Below, piece after piece: positions 18,220 through 27,882 of a stretch of DNA of 64,000 nucleotides (its first letter is position 1; every line of letters begins with the position of its first letter). The stretch is from contig NZ_SDHZ01000002.1 in assembly GCF_004118675.1 (NCBI RefSeq), positions 372,001-436,000 on the forward strand, given 5' to 3'. The translations under genes and the position numbers were made by a program. Source of the stretch: Filimonas effusa (GTDB lineage Bacteria > Bacteroidota > Bacteroidia > Chitinophagales > Chitinophagaceae). The notes beneath the pieces were generated by a model. It was not told the origin of the DNA, did not search any database, and saw only the letters and a program-made list of their open reading frames with translations.

Positions 18220-19353
18220 ATGAAGTTCCTTTTAAAGATTTTCCTTGCATTCCTGGTATGCGCACAACTCATTGCCTGTACAAAAGAATACAGTAAAGAG
18301 GGCGGCAACCATGTTGTAATACCGCCTCCTGAACCGCCAGTTCCACCTAATGAGCCAGTGAAAACAGATACTGCAGTATATGTAGCCGGCTATTACAGCG
18401 TCTTCAGGGATGGCGTATTTACAGCCGTCAGCCTTGCAGTCATATGGCGCAACGGAGTACCCATCGTACTAACAGACAGCACACACCATGCCCGCGCACA
18501 GGATGTTGTTGCCGTTGGCGACGATCTCTATGCAGTAGGATTTGAATACACCGACGATCCCCTCATCCGCAAAGCCATGCTCTGGAAAAATGGCGTCCCC
18601 ACCGCATTAAGCGATGGCAAAACCGACGCCGTAGCCTATTCTATCATAGTAGATGGCTCAGACGTATACATAGGCGGTTTCGCAAGAAAAGGCGACCGCC
18701 TGAACAAATCAGTCGCTACCCTTTGGAAAAACGGCGTAGCCCTCTCCCTCACAGATGGCCTCTATAATGCCTACATCTTCAGTATCACCAAACACGGCAG
18801 CGATATTTATTGCGGGGGCTCGGAATGGAATCGCTCCTCCATCGAAGTCGCCAAATACTGGAAGAATGGGGTCGCCGTATCACTCAGCGATGGCCTGTAT
18901 AAAAATGTTATCTCCGGCATCATTGCAGACGGCAATGGCGTTTACGCTTCCGGCACTCAAACACCGATGAACACCCGGGAAACAAGACAAGCGCTGTTGT
19001 GGAACAACAAAACCCGTACAGCACTAACCGATGGAAAAACACATAACGCCAGCGCCAACGCCATTCTCCGCATTGGCACAGACTTTTATGTAGCCGGTAT
19101 GGACGAAAGGTTTGCCGTTATCTGGAAAAACCAGGTACCCACCTACATCGCCGACAAAAGTTATTGGGCCAGTTATGCAGCTGATCTTTGCGTGTTTGGA
19201 AACGACTTCTACGCCGTTGGCAACATCGTACTGGATGACCCCAGCTATCCATTATACCCCGTTCTCTGGAAAAACAACCAGGAAACCCGCCTCGAAAACA
19301 ATGGCGGAGGGGGTGAAGCCTTTAGCGTATTTGTAAGGGAAGAAAAGAAGTAA
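18220..19353 (+). CDS. Lipoprotein with seven WKNG repeats (propeller-like)
   Basis: Secreted lipoprotein of 377 residues. I use ATG 18220, which begins a clean signal peptide ending at Cys20 (AQLIAC); the frame upstream runs through the terminator. After a proline-rich linker come seven copies of a 45-52 residue unit with the pattern W(K/R)NG.P..L(T/S)DG ... I...G.D.Y..G, the copies opening WRNGVPIV, WKNGVPTA, WKNGVALS, WKNGVAVS, WNNKTRTA, WKNQVPTY and WKNNQETR. Seven regular beta-rich units suggest a seven-bladed propeller. The +2 to +4 residues after Cys (TKE) are partly like the Bacteroidota surface-export signal. Ligand unknown. Confidence 0.85.
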   Translation: MKFLLKIFLAFLVCAQLIACTKEYSKEGGNHVVIPPPEPPVPPNEPVKTDTAVYVAGYYSVFRDGVFTAVSLAVIWRNGVPIVLTDSTHHARAQDVVAVGDDLYAVGFEYTDDPLIRKAMLWKNGVPTALSDGKTDAVAYSIIVDGSDVYIGGFARKGDRLNKSVATLWKNGVALSLTDGLYNAYIFSITKHGSDIYCGGSEWNRSSIEVAKYWKNGVAVSLSDGLYKNVISGIIADGNGVYASGTQTPMNTRETRQALLWNNKTRTALTDGKTHNASANAILRIGTDFYVAGMDERFAVIWKNQVPTYIADKSYWASYAADLCVFGNDFYAVGNIVLDDPSYPLYPVLWKNNQETRLENNGGGGEAFSVFVREEKK

Positions 19354-19452
19354 AAGATTGATAAATGACGCCGCCCGCAATAGCCGCAAACACTTTCACA
19401 TGGCCGGCTTAGATGCTGCACTATATCATAACTAACCTCAAATGCAAAAACA

Positions 19453-19495
19453 AAGAAGGGTGAGCATATCAGGAAATGATACGCCCACCCTTCTT
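19453..19495. terminator. Hairpin between lipoprotein and metZ genes
   Basis: A 19-base stem with two mismatches (19453-19471 with 19477-19495) and a GGAAA loop. It lies between two convergent genes and is likely bidirectional; a TTCTT end is present on both strands. Confidence 0.75.
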
Positions 19496-19572
19496 AAATA
19501 GCACTTCAATATTCAAATAGTATTACATAAGATCTTCAGCACACATGGTGTCAGTGCTTCTTTGCATTAGTT

Positions 19573-20739
19573 TTAGCACTGCTCCAGCGCCTGCAATATA
19601 TCTGCAGCAATATCATCGATATACTCAAGACCTACAGACACCCTGATCAACCCCGGCGTAATACCTACAGCCAGCTGATCCGCTTCACTGAGTTTGGAAT
19701 GGGTAGTAGAAGCAGGATGCGATGCAATGGTGCGGCTGTCTCCCAGGTTTGAAGTAAGCGTGATCATTTTCAGCGCATTCATAAAGGTTACGCCGGCATT
19801 CAAACCACCTTTTAATTCAAACGTGATCAAACCACCGCCACGGCTCATTTGCTTCTTCGCGATCTCGTATGCCGGGTGACTTGGCAGGAAAGGATATTTC
19901 ACACCATTCAGCTTTGGATGGCCTTCCAGTTTCTTAGCCAATGCTTCAGCATTGTTGGAATGCCTTTCCATACGCACATCGAGCGTTTCAAGACTTTTGG
20001 TCAATACCCATGCATTGAATGGCGCCATAGAAGGACCGGTATTCCGGCAGAACAGGTAGATCTCGCGAACCAGTTCTTTTTTACCAACAACAATACCTCC
20101 CAATACACGCCCCTGGCCATCTATCCATTTGGTAGCGGAATGCACCACCAGGTCGGCGCCGAATGCTATAGGGCGTTGAAGATTAGGCGTAGCGAAACAG
20201 TTATCGACACAAAAGATGATGTTATGCTTTTTAGCCAGCTTACCCACCTTTTCCATATCAACGATATCCAGGCCGGGGTTGGTTGGCGTTTCAAGATAGA
20301 TCAGTTTGGTATTGGGCTTTATCAGCGCCTCCCAGCTGTCTATATCGCTTGCTTCGCCATAGGAGTATTCAATGCCCCATTTAGGCATATACTTCGTCAG
20401 CAAAGTATGTGTAGAGCCGAATACAGAAGAACAGCTTAAGATATGATCCCCGCTTTGCAGGAAGGTCATAAACGTTCCAAAGATGGCCGCCATACCACTG
20501 GCGCAGGAGAACCCTGCTTCCGCGCCCTCCAGGGCACACATCTTATCGGTGAACTCCTGTACGGTAGGGTTACTGAAACGGGTATAGATGTTATGGTCGT
20601 TAACTTCATTAAAAGCATCACGCATATCCTCTGCACTGTCGAAACGGAAGCTGGAGGTCATAAACAAAGGCGTGCTGTGTTCGTTTTCATCAGTACGCTG
20701 TGTCTGAATACGGATAGCGTTGGTATTAGGATGCGGCAT
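19573..20739 (-). CDS. metZ: O-succinylhomoserine sulfhydrylase-like PLP enzyme
   Basis: Cytosolic enzyme of the Cys/Met-metabolism PLP family, 388 residues, closest in pattern to MetZ, which makes homocysteine from an activated homoserine and sulfide. The PLP lysine is in HSATKWIDGQGRVLGG, and the segment CRNTGPSMAPFNAW near residue 240 is typical of MetZ. The TPTNPGL motif binds the cofactor. It is upstream of nothing obvious in sulfur metabolism; OsmC follows on the upstream side with a 32-base gap (osmC stop 20772), so the two may be cotranscribed, osmC first. Substrate (acetyl or succinyl ester) cannot be told from sequence. Confidence 0.85.
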   Translation of the reverse strand: MPHPNTNAIRIQTQRTDENEHSTPLFMTSSFRFDSAEDMRDAFNEVNDHNIYTRFSNPTVQEFTDKMCALEGAEAGFSCASGMAAIFGTFMTFLQSGDHILSCSSVFGSTHTLLTKYMPKWGIEYSYGEASDIDSWEALIKPNTKLIYLETPTNPGLDIVDMEKVGKLAKKHNIIFCVDNCFATPNLQRPIAFGADLVVHSATKWIDGQGRVLGGIVVGKKELVREIYLFCRNTGPSMAPFNAWVLTKSLETLDVRMERHSNNAEALAKKLEGHPKLNGVKYPFLPSHPAYEIAKKQMSRGGGLITFELKGGLNAGVTFMNALKMITLTSNLGDSRTIASHPASTTHSKLSEADQLAVGITPGLIRVSVGLEYIDDIAADILQALEQC

Positions 20740-20771
20740 GTTGAGATTTTTGGGGCTATTGAGATCTATGT

Positions 20772-21209
20772 TTACACAGTTACAGGTTTACCATTCACAT
20801 TTACCTGCCATTTGAGGTCACCTCCGGCGCGGCGTAATGTTTCGGCAACAGAACAGTATTTGTTCATAGACAGTTCTGCCGCACGATAGGCTTTGGTTTC
20901 ATCGATGTTGCCGGTAAGGTCAAACACAACGGTTACGTCTTGCCAGAGCGAAGGTTCTTTGCCGGGTTCGCGTTCGCCGTCGATATGAATAGAGAAATCT
21001 GTTATTTCCTGCCTTTGTTTCTGAAGGATAGAAACAACGTCAACCGCGCTGCATCCTCCCAAACCTGCCAGCAATACCTGCATAGGTCTGAAACCATTGC
21101 CGGTACCGCCTTTCTCCACGGGAATATCCATGCGGAGCTGCTGGTTGTTGGTATCTGTTGCCGTAAAGCCATACTCCCCCTGTGTGCGGGATAATTCTAT
21201 TAAAGCCAT
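20772..21209 (-). CDS. OsmC-family peroxidase-like protein
   Basis: Small cytosolic protein of the OsmC/Ohr/YhfA superfamily, 145 residues. It shows the two redox cysteine regions of the family: AGLGGCSAVDVVSIL around residue 53 and SMNKYCSVAETLR around residue 119. OsmC proteins reduce organic or inorganic hydroperoxides; the YhfA-like branch (with GGC rather than Ohr motifs) is less well defined, and this protein looks like that branch. A TATCTTTG box sits 20 bases upstream of the ATG. It is probably cotranscribed with metZ. Confidence 0.85.
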   Translation of the reverse strand: MALIELSRTQGEYGFTATDTNNQQLRMDIPVEKGGTGNGFRPMQVLLAGLGGCSAVDVVSILQKQRQEITDFSIHIDGEREPGKEPSLWQDVTVVFDLTGNIDETKAYRAAELSMNKYCSVAETLRRAGGDLKWQVNVNGKPVTV

Positions 21210-21228
21210 AGCAAAAAAATTTGTGGGG

Positions 21229-21258
21229 CAAAGATAGAACTAAACACCGCTGGTTCAG
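21229..21258 (-). promoter_or_regulatory. osmC-metZ promoter
   Basis: On the minus strand TATCTTTG (21229-21236) is an exact Bacteroidota -7 box; CTG occupies the -33 position at 19-base spacing, one base off TTG. It lies in the 60-base gap between the aldolase stop and the osmC start. Confidence 0.5.
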
Positions 21259-21269
21259 CATTTTTTGAC

Positions 21270-22343
21270 CTAGGCTATTGTCACCTGCTTTTCGAGGTAA
21301 ACATCCTGTATAGCCTGAAGTAACTGAGCCCCTTCGGCCAAAGGACGCTGAAACGCCTTCCGGCCCGATATCAGCCCCATACCGCCTGCTCTTTTGTTGA
21401 TGACAGCCGTTGTTACCGCTTCTTTCAGATCGGACTCGCCTGAGGATGCACCGCCGGAATTGATCAGTCCCGCACGCCCGTTATAACAGTTGAGCACCTG
21501 GTAACGGCACAGATCAATAGGATGACCGGAAGCCAGTTGAGTATACATTCTTTCATCCAGTTTGCCGTAACTGCTGCCGCCCATGTTCAGCGCCTTGAAG
21601 CCACCGTTATTTTCAGGCAGCTTCTGCTTTATGATATCCGCTTTAATGGTCACTCCCAGGTGGTTAGCCTGGCCCGTAAGATCGGCAGACACATGATAAT
21701 CCACGCCATCCTTTTTAAACGCGTTATTGCGGATATAACACCAGAGTATCGTTGCCATTCCAAGAGAATGCGCCTCCTCAAAAGCATGTGCCACTTCAAC
21801 GATCTGCCGGTCCGATTCCGGTGAACCAAAATAAATGGTAGCGCCCACAGCTGTAGCGCCCATATTCCAGGCATCTCTTACAGAACCAAACATGATCTGG
21901 TCATATTTATTGGGATAGGTCAACAATTCGTTATGGTTGAGCTTTACGATCAGCGGAATTTTATGCGCATATTTCCTCGCCACAAACGACAAAGCACCAA
22001 AAGTGGTAGCTACAGCGTTACACCCGCCCTCGATAGCCAGCTTTACAATATTTTCGGGATCGAAATAAATGGGATTAGGTGCAAAAGAAGCGCCTGCACT
22101 ATGTTCAATGCCCTGATCTACAGGCAGTATGGAAAGATAACCCGTACCCGCCAGCCTGCCGGTATTAAACAACGCACCAAGACTTTTCAGCGTAGGTATA
22201 TTCCTGTCCGATATGCCGAACACCGTATCTACAAACTGGGGAGAGGGCAGTAATAACTGGTCTTTGGAAACTGTTGAGCAGTTATGCTCCAACAAGCTGG
22301 CTGCCTGATCGCCAAGCAACGCGGTAATTTTTTCAAAAGTCAT
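21270..22343 (-). CDS. fbaB: Class I fructose-bisphosphate aldolase
   Basis: Glycolytic/gluconeogenic Schiff-base aldolase of the DhnA/FbaB type, 357 residues. I chose ATG 22343 ([14 protein letters not shown]), because family members begin there; another ATG lies 11 codons upstream. Diagnostic segments are [29 protein letters not shown], the VSADLTG...[11 protein letters not shown] region with the catalytic lysine, and [13 protein letters not shown], which binds phosphate. It cleaves fructose 1,6-bisphosphate to dihydroxyacetone phosphate and glyceraldehyde 3-phosphate. Monocistronic by spacing. Confidence 0.92.
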   Translation of the reverse strand: MTFEKITALLGDQAASLLEHNCSTVSKDQLLLPSPQFVDTVFGISDRNIPTLKSLGALFNTGRLAGTGYLSILPVDQGIEHSAGASFAPNPIYFDPENIVKLAIEGGCNAVATTFGALSFVARKYAHKIPLIVKLNHNELLTYPNKYDQIMFGSVRDAWNMGATAVGATIYFGSPESDRQIVEVAHAFEEAHSLGMATILWCYIRNNAFKKDGVDYHVSADLTGQANHLGVTIKADIIKQKLPENNGGFKALNMGGSSYGKLDERMYTQLASGHPIDLCRYQVLNCYNGRAGLINSGGASSGESDLKEAVTTAVINKRAGGMGLISGRKAFQRPLAEGAQLLQAIQDVYLEKQVTIA

Positions 22344-22530
22344 AGTATAATATTTTCCTGCCATTGATTCCCGCAATAATCCTGCCTACCGGTAATTACA
22401 ATAGTCCGCCCTTACAACAGCGGCCCGGTTCTGCCTGCCAATCCCTACCAGCCATTTCAACCTTATATGGTACCGTAGCAGGAAGTTTTACGTGTCAAGG
22501 TATCTATATTGCAGCTTTACAGTGCTGTCT

Positions 22531-23919
22531 TTACTTTCCTGTAAGCGTTGCTATCATACCCGAAGCGTTCTTATTGCCGGGATATACTTCCAGGGCCTTC
22601 CTATAATTGGCCAGGGCTTTTCGCTTGCGCCCTTTGCTTTTGTAACAGTCACCGATAAGTTCATAACAATAGGAAAGATCTTCCGGGCGCCCCTTTAATT
22701 CCAAAGCAGTTTCAAACACCCGGATAGCATCATCCAGCTTATTTCTGCGTTGTACGTATTTGCCGGTGCTTATCAGGTCGCCGATCTCAAAACCAAAATC
22801 ATACAGGTCCTGCTCTTCAGCCTTCAGCATACGGTAATAATTCAATCCATCATCAACATTGGCCAGCACCCTGTCACGAATAGACAGGTAAACAGATCTA
22901 CGCGGAACCGTAAAAGGTTTATGCTGTAAAGCATTCAGTATCGCCGTTTTTAAAGGCCATACTTTCATCTGCTGGTTGTTGGTCATCATAACAATGAGGG
23001 TACGGTCACGAACATGATAATAAAAAGCAGCCTCGTAATTACTATTGGAGCCCTGGTGCTGATGCCATACCACGGTATCTCCTTCGAATACGACTGTACC
23101 CAAACTGCTTTCTCCTCCCGGAAAATTCCGGCCCAGGGTTCTCAAAGAAGCCTCGTTAATTACTTTGCCCTGATGCAATGCCATTACCCATCTGTAAAGG
23201 TCTCCAATTGGCAGCCTTACCCAGCCTTTTACGCCGCCCTCGCGATACAGCACATTATGCCCTTCATTGTCGAAAGCCCTTGCCATACCCGCTGCATCAA
23301 CCGGGTAATCCACAAGTGACTGCGTCATACCTGCCGGTTTGAAAAGATATTCCTGTATAAAATCCTGGTAACTTAGCCCGCTAACCTTTTCAATGATCCG
23401 TCGCTGCAACGATACATTGATGTTGTTGTAAATATAGACGGTACCGGGCGCTGCCGCCAATGCCTTCAGTGTGATCAGGCTACTATGTATTAAAGAATCG
23501 GTGCCATCTGCCGCCGGGCCGAGTACGGGAATGCCACTGGTATAATTGAGCAGGTGCGCCACCTTAACCTGGCCGGCCCAGGAAGGAAATTCAGGAAAGA
23601 ACTTCGACAAACTATCCTCCAGCGATAACTTACCTTGCTCACAAAGCACCATGATAGCGGCCCCGTTAAATTCCTTGCTAACAGATCCTATGTCAAATTT
23701 AAACTCACGGGAGAGCGGCACCATCGTGGAAACATCGGCAAAGCCGAAAGAATGCAGATAAATATTATTCTGACAGACAACCATGATGTTGCCGTTAAAG
23801 ATGCCACGCTTATAAGCAGTTTGCATAATAGAATCTACCAGTTTCATTTCCTGCTGGGCATAAGCAGCGATGGTAATACCCAGCCAAAAGCAAATTCCAA
23901 GGGCGAGTTGTTTCTTCAT
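22531..23919 (-). CDS. Serine hydrolase (beta-lactamase fold) with C-terminal repeats
   Basis: Exported serine hydrolase of the class C beta-lactamase/penicillin-binding family, 462 residues. A signal peptide ends near AYAQ (residue 22). The active-site motif S-x-x-K is SVSK at residues 79-82, the YxN motif is YNN near residue 163, and HQHQGSNSNYEAAF supplies the third motif. The last 80 residues (from about 380) form TPR-like helices (LDDAIRVFETALELKGRPEDL, ALANYRKALEVYPGN). Members are peptidases or esterases in the periplasm rather than true beta-lactamases. It stands alone on its strand. Confidence 0.88.
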   Translation of the reverse strand: MKKQLALGICFWLGITIAAYAQQEMKLVDSIMQTAYKRGIFNGNIMVVCQNNIYLHSFGFADVSTMVPLSREFKFDIGSVSKEFNGAAIMVLCEQGKLSLEDSLSKFFPEFPSWAGQVKVAHLLNYTSGIPVLGPAADGTDSLIHSSLITLKALAAAPGTVYIYNNINVSLQRRIIEKVSGLSYQDFIQEYLFKPAGMTQSLVDYPVDAAGMARAFDNEGHNVLYREGGVKGWVRLPIGDLYRWVMALHQGKVINEASLRTLGRNFPGGESSLGTVVFEGDTVVWHQHQGSNSNYEAAFYYHVRDRTLIVMMTNNQQMKVWPLKTAILNALQHKPFTVPRRSVYLSIRDRVLANVDDGLNYYRMLKAEEQDLYDFGFEIGDLISTGKYVQRRNKLDDAIRVFETALELKGRPEDLSYCYELIGDCYKSKGRKRKALANYRKALEVYPGNKNASGMIATLTGK

Positions 23920-24053
23920 TAAAATCTATAGTTTGGTAACAGCGCAATCTCCTGCGCCTCATATACACGACAATATTAATATTATATTTTACCACGATAC
24001 AAATAAATTGGAAGAGCGGTTTAACCGAAACAGCATCTCTTTAACTTCGCTGC

Positions 24054-24530
24054 ATGAAAACAGCAAGCATCCATGAGTTGAAAAATGAATTAAACGCATT
24101 GCCGCCGGCAGAACTGATGGAATTATGTCTTCGTCTTGCCAAATTCAAAAAAGAGAACAAGGAGCTGCTCACCTTCCTGCTCTTTGAAGCGCATGACCTG
24201 CAAAGCTATATCGAAGGTGTTAAAGCCTATATGGATGAAGAATTTGCAACCTTGCCAGCCAGCCCCTATTTTCAGAAAAAGGCTTTACGCAAAACGCTGA
24301 AAGGTGTCAATAAACATATCAAATATGCAGCGGCAAAAGAAGCAGAAATAGAGCTGCTGCTTTACTTCTGTCATAAAATAAAGCAATCAGGCATCCGGCT
24401 TGAAAGTTATACTGTGCTCAATAACCTCTTCCAGCAACAGGTAAAGAAGATCAAAAAGGCGATAGACAGCCAGCACGAAGACCTGCAATACGACTACCTG
24501 AAGCAGCTGGAAAAGATCACAGATCTATAA
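24054..24530 (+). CDS. Conserved helical protein, function unknown
   Basis: A 158-residue, highly charged, mostly alpha-helical cytosolic protein (MKTASIHELKNELNALPPAELMELCLRLAKFKKENKELL). It has no signal peptide. Similar proteins with the same KELLTFLLFEA.D start occur in other Bacteroidota, to my recollection, without assigned function. It stands alone on the plus strand; a TAACTTCG stretch just before the ATG is one base from a -7 box. Nothing nearby indicates a role. Confidence 0.75.
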   Translation: MKTASIHELKNELNALPPAELMELCLRLAKFKKENKELLTFLLFEAHDLQSYIEGVKAYMDEEFATLPASPYFQKKALRKTLKGVNKHIKYAAAKEAEIELLLYFCHKIKQSGIRLESYTVLNNLFQQQVKKIKKAIDSQHEDLQYDYLKQLEKITDL

Positions 24531-24727
24531 GAGTTTAAGTAACCAACGAAAACCAAAGATGCATCAGCCTGCAATTACCTGATACAACTATTGGCATTCA
24601 CGCTTTAAGCAGGCAGCATACAGCGCAACCGGAACGTTAATAATATCCGGAAATGGCCGGGCGCCTACATGGCTCATGACTATAGCCAACCACGCTACGG
24701 GACATCCCGGCAGGTCTATAAAAAATG

Positions 24728-24755
24728 AAGGCCGCATTTAGACAAATGCCGCCTT
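24728..24755 (-). terminator. Terminator of the TonB receptor gene
   Basis: On the minus strand a 12-base stem with one mismatch (24755-24744 with 24739-24728) and a 4-base loop is followed by CATTTTTTAT. It lies 37 bases after the receptor's stop codon. The rest of the 24531-24791 gap holds no gene I can support. Confidence 0.85.
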
Positions 24756-24791
24756 GCTATCAACACAAACAAAGAATGAGAAAGTTTATAA

Positions 24792-27764
24792 TTATTTTCC
24801 CAGTAACCCGTCTATGGTAACTGCTGCATAATACAGCGCACCTAAAGTAGGACCACCGGCATATTGGATATAGTTATTATTGAAAATGTTGGAACCACCG
24901 ATCTTGAGCGTTGTTTTGGAAGCAGGCACCCTTACAGTTACCTGGGCATCAACCGTATTTATGGCAGGCACCCTGCCTGTTACCAGCGGGCTCTCCCACA
25001 GGAAAGACTGCTGCCATTTATAAACGACACTGAAGCCTACGTTCTTAACGATCTCCCGGTTGCTAAAGCTGATATTGGCAGACCATTCCGGCGTATTAAA
25101 ACCGGTTACGAAAATATCATCACTGCTGCCGGATTTCAGCTTATTAAAGCTGGTATTACCACCTATCGAGAACTTCTTATAGAAATTGTAAGCGGTACCT
25201 ATCGCAAAACCATAGTTGGTGTACTTGTTCTTGGCGTTAGTGTACACACGATACCTGTCCTGTCCCTTGCTGGCGCCATTGTTACCATCGGCGCTGGCAG
25301 TAGTAGCATCCCTGTTCCTGTCGAGCATTGCTATCACGGCAGCATCGGAACCTACTGTTTCACCTTTAGGAACAAACACCTGCACCTGGCCAAGGAAGCC
25401 ATCGTAGGTATTGGTATAAGCGTCTATATCGATAGAAAGCTTGTTATTCAGCAACACACTTTTATAACCTATTTCAAACGATTTAATTCTTTCAGGCCTT
25501 GCTTCCGGCAGGTTGGCCACCACCAGCAGGTTCCTGTTAGCCAGGGCTGCCGCATCGGTGGAGTTAGCTGTTTTTACTGCCGCATTGAAATTCGCTACAG
25601 AACTTTGTGTATAGCTGTTTTCCAGGTAGCCCAATCCTTTGTTGATATAAGACAGGCTTCCCACCCTCTTTACACGGCCGTTGTTCACATAAGATAACGC
25701 TTCGAACAAAGCCGGGAAACGATATCCCTGCTGATAAGTAACACGGAAGTTATGACGTTTGGCAGCTGTATATACCGCAGCAACACGCGGCGTAAACTTC
25801 CCTTTGAATTCGGGGTTGAGATCGTAACGCAGTGAAGCAAAGAGTTTCAGCTTTTCTTCCCAGAATGTTTTGGTAGCCTGTGCAAAGCCGCCATATTTTT
25901 TATACAATACGTTTTTACCAAAGCTACCATCGGCCAATGGCTTATTACGTTCTTCAATAGAACGGCTGAAATCAACGAAGTTGTTACCATCGGGTATTAC
26001 CTCGTAGATTCGCGCATCACCGCCAACAAGCAGGTTCACCCATTTAACGGTATTGCTGAGATCCCACTGCCCTTCTATATGATACATGCGGCTTTTCTGG
26101 ATCAGCGCAGAACCGCCTGTAACCGGTGCGTCGGGAATAAGACTTGACTTTATATCCCAGTTATTGATATGACGGATAACATTTAAGATAGAGTCGAAGC
26201 GGGCTGTACCAGGCTCTGCGCGGCCGGCGTCGGCGGCTGCCCTGGCGTACTTGTTGGCAGCTGCAAAATTTGCGGAGGTAAGCCCATTATTAGCTGTACC
26301 ATAAGCATTCAACGCATTTTTGTATTTGGCGCCCCAGGCGCTGTTGCTGCCGCCGCTGAACAAATCCATGTTATCGGCAGTAGGTTTAACATTATAGGAA
26401 TCACCTGTATTTTCAAGCGATATATAACCACGTACCAGGAAGTTATCGCCTTTCACTTCTACTTTATGGTTCTGAACGATCACATTATCCAGCTGCACTT
26501 TGTTACCTCTCTGGAACACACCGTCCATTTTACCAAACCGGTAGTTATAAGAGATCTCTACATGATCTGTAGGACGGAAGTGTAAGGCGCCATCGAATTT
26601 CAGGTTATCTACAGTTGGACTTACCAGGTCCTTTTCCCAATAGCCGGTACGGGCAACAGTTAAAGGAGGGGCAGACTGGTTGTCGACGGTAAGACCGGTA
26701 ATGGAAACAGTATTGCTTCCTGCAAGTGCATCATCGCCATACTTATTCCAGCCGTCGAACACCGCATTATTATCACCGTTGAGTGAAGGATATAATGGGT
26801 TAGCGGTTTTAAGATTGTTGGGGTTCTGATCTTTGCGCGTATCGGACAGCCAATCGGTGCCTCTCATATAAGAAGCATTCAACTTAAAAGCAAACTTGTT
26901 ATTAAACGCTTTTGCAAAACGGAGCGCCGTTTCGGTAAGGTTACTTAAATCGCGACCGGTACCACCAACATGGTTGATACCTGTTTTCTGATAGAAACTA
27001 AGCCCCTGATCGGTGAAAGGACTTTTAGTGATCAGGTTAGCCATACCGTTGATAGCGTTCATGCCATACAAGGCAGAAGCTGCACCAGGCGTGATCTCCA
27101 CGCTTTGAATATCCAATTCGGTGGGTCCAATGGCATTACCCAGCGGCACACCAAGTGTTGCGGCCTGCATATCAACACCATCTACCAGCTGCATGAAACG
27201 AAAGTTGTTGGGGATATTAAAACCCCTGGTATTCGGCACCTTGAACGTAAGGCTTGAGGTGGTCATTTGTACACCTTTTACGGTTTCAAGCGCATCGTAG
27301 AAACTGGGAGCAGGGCTTTCCCTGATAGCCCTGATATCAAGCTTTTCAATGGCTACGGGTGATTTGAGAATACTTTCGGGTAAACGTGACGCAGTAACTA
27401 CCACGTCGTTACCAAGATAGGTTTGTGTTACCAGCGCTACCTGCAGGTTAGAACTTAAGGAAGCAACAGTGAACTCCTGCGGTTGAAAACCCACAGAAGA
27501 AAAGATAAGCGTCAGCGGCAGTTTCAGTTTGGTTCTGATCTTAAACTCACCATCTTTACCTGAAACAGTACCGGCAACAGTTCCTTTAATTTGCACGCTT
27601 ACATCGGCAAGCGGCTCTTTTTGCTCATTCGTTACTTTACCTGATATTTCTATCAGTGCATTACCCTGCGCAAAAGCGCCTGTAGCAAAAGCTATTTGCA
27701 GCAGCACCAGCAAGGCCAGTCTGCTTGTTTTTGTTTTTAAAAAGGAGGATGAGGACTGTTTCAT
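24792..27764 (-). CDS. TonB-dependent outer membrane receptor
   Basis: Outer-membrane active transporter, 990 residues. A signal peptide ends near ATGAFAQ (residue 33). Next comes a carboxypeptidase-regulatory-like domain (EISGKVTNEQKEPLADVSVQIKG), then a plug domain (SPVAIEKLDIRAIRESPAPSFYDAL, VDGVDMQAATLG, ALYGMNAINGM) and a long beta-barrel to the C-terminal aromatic-poor end. It lies downstream of the siroheme-TSUP gene on the same strand with a 118-base gap containing operator-like repeats, so it probably has its own promoter but shares regulation with sulfur assimilation. The ligand is unknown; a sulfur source is a fair guess by context. No SusD partner follows, which argues against a glycan system. 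Confidence 0.92.
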   Translation of the reverse strand: MKQSSSSFLKTKTSRLALLVLLQIAFATGAFAQGNALIEISGKVTNEQKEPLADVSVQIKGTVAGTVSGKDGEFKIRTKLKLPLTLIFSSVGFQPQEFTVASLSSNLQVALVTQTYLGNDVVVTASRLPESILKSPVAIEKLDIRAIRESPAPSFYDALETVKGVQMTTSSLTFKVPNTRGFNIPNNFRFMQLVDGVDMQAATLGVPLGNAIGPTELDIQSVEITPGAASALYGMNAINGMANLITKSPFTDQGLSFYQKTGINHVGGTGRDLSNLTETALRFAKAFNNKFAFKLNASYMRGTDWLSDTRKDQNPNNLKTANPLYPSLNGDNNAVFDGWNKYGDDALAGSNTVSITGLTVDNQSAPPLTVARTGYWEKDLVSPTVDNLKFDGALHFRPTDHVEISYNYRFGKMDGVFQRGNKVQLDNVIVQNHKVEVKGDNFLVRGYISLENTGDSYNVKPTADNMDLFSGGSNSAWGAKYKNALNAYGTANNGLTSANFAAANKYARAAADAGRAEPGTARFDSILNVIRHINNWDIKSSLIPDAPVTGGSALIQKSRMYHIEGQWDLSNTVKWVNLLVGGDARIYEVIPDGNNFVDFSRSIEERNKPLADGSFGKNVLYKKYGGFAQATKTFWEEKLKLFASLRYDLNPEFKGKFTPRVAAVYTAAKRHNFRVTYQQGYRFPALFEALSYVNNGRVKRVGSLSYINKGLGYLENSYTQSSVANFNAAVKTANSTDAAALANRNLLVVANLPEARPERIKSFEIGYKSVLLNNKLSIDIDAYTNTYDGFLGQVQVFVPKGETVGSDAAVIAMLDRNRDATTASADGNNGASKGQDRYRVYTNAKNKYTNYGFAIGTAYNFYKKFSIGGNTSFNKLKSGSSDDIFVTGFNTPEWSANISFSNREIVKNVGFSVVYKWQQSFLWESPLVTGRVPAINTVDAQVTVRVPASKTTLKIGGSNIFNNNYIQYAGGPTLGALYYAAVTIDGLLGK

Positions 27765-27781
27765 AATTATTAGTGTGTAAA

Positions 27782-27820
27782 GTTAGTCTTTTAGTCCATT
27801 TTTTTAGTAGACTAAATAGG
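27782..27820 (-). promoter_or_regulatory. Operator-like repeats upstream of the TonB receptor
   Basis: TTTAGT and ACTAAA arms two bases apart (27803-27816) form an inverted repeat, with further TTAGTC and TTTAGTCC copies at 27783-27797. The minus-strand string CCTATTTAGTCTAC (27807-27820) closely resembles CCTACTTTTGTCTAC upstream of cysH. Probably a regulator site shared by the two sulfur transcripts. Confidence 0.45.
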
Positions 27821-27882
27821 TATATTTTTTTATTTATTAAAAATCCGGTGTTTACCGGCTATCGCTACTCATTTAATTTGAT

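Noticed and set aside
22531-23919. Antibiotic-resistance beta-lactamase
   Set aside because: Has the SxxK and YxN motifs of the wider serine hydrolase family but no feature specific to resistance enzymes.
24531-24791. Possible RNA gene in the gap before the TonB receptor stop
   Set aside because: No tRNA-like cloverleaf or known RNA motif; only the receptor's terminator is convincing.
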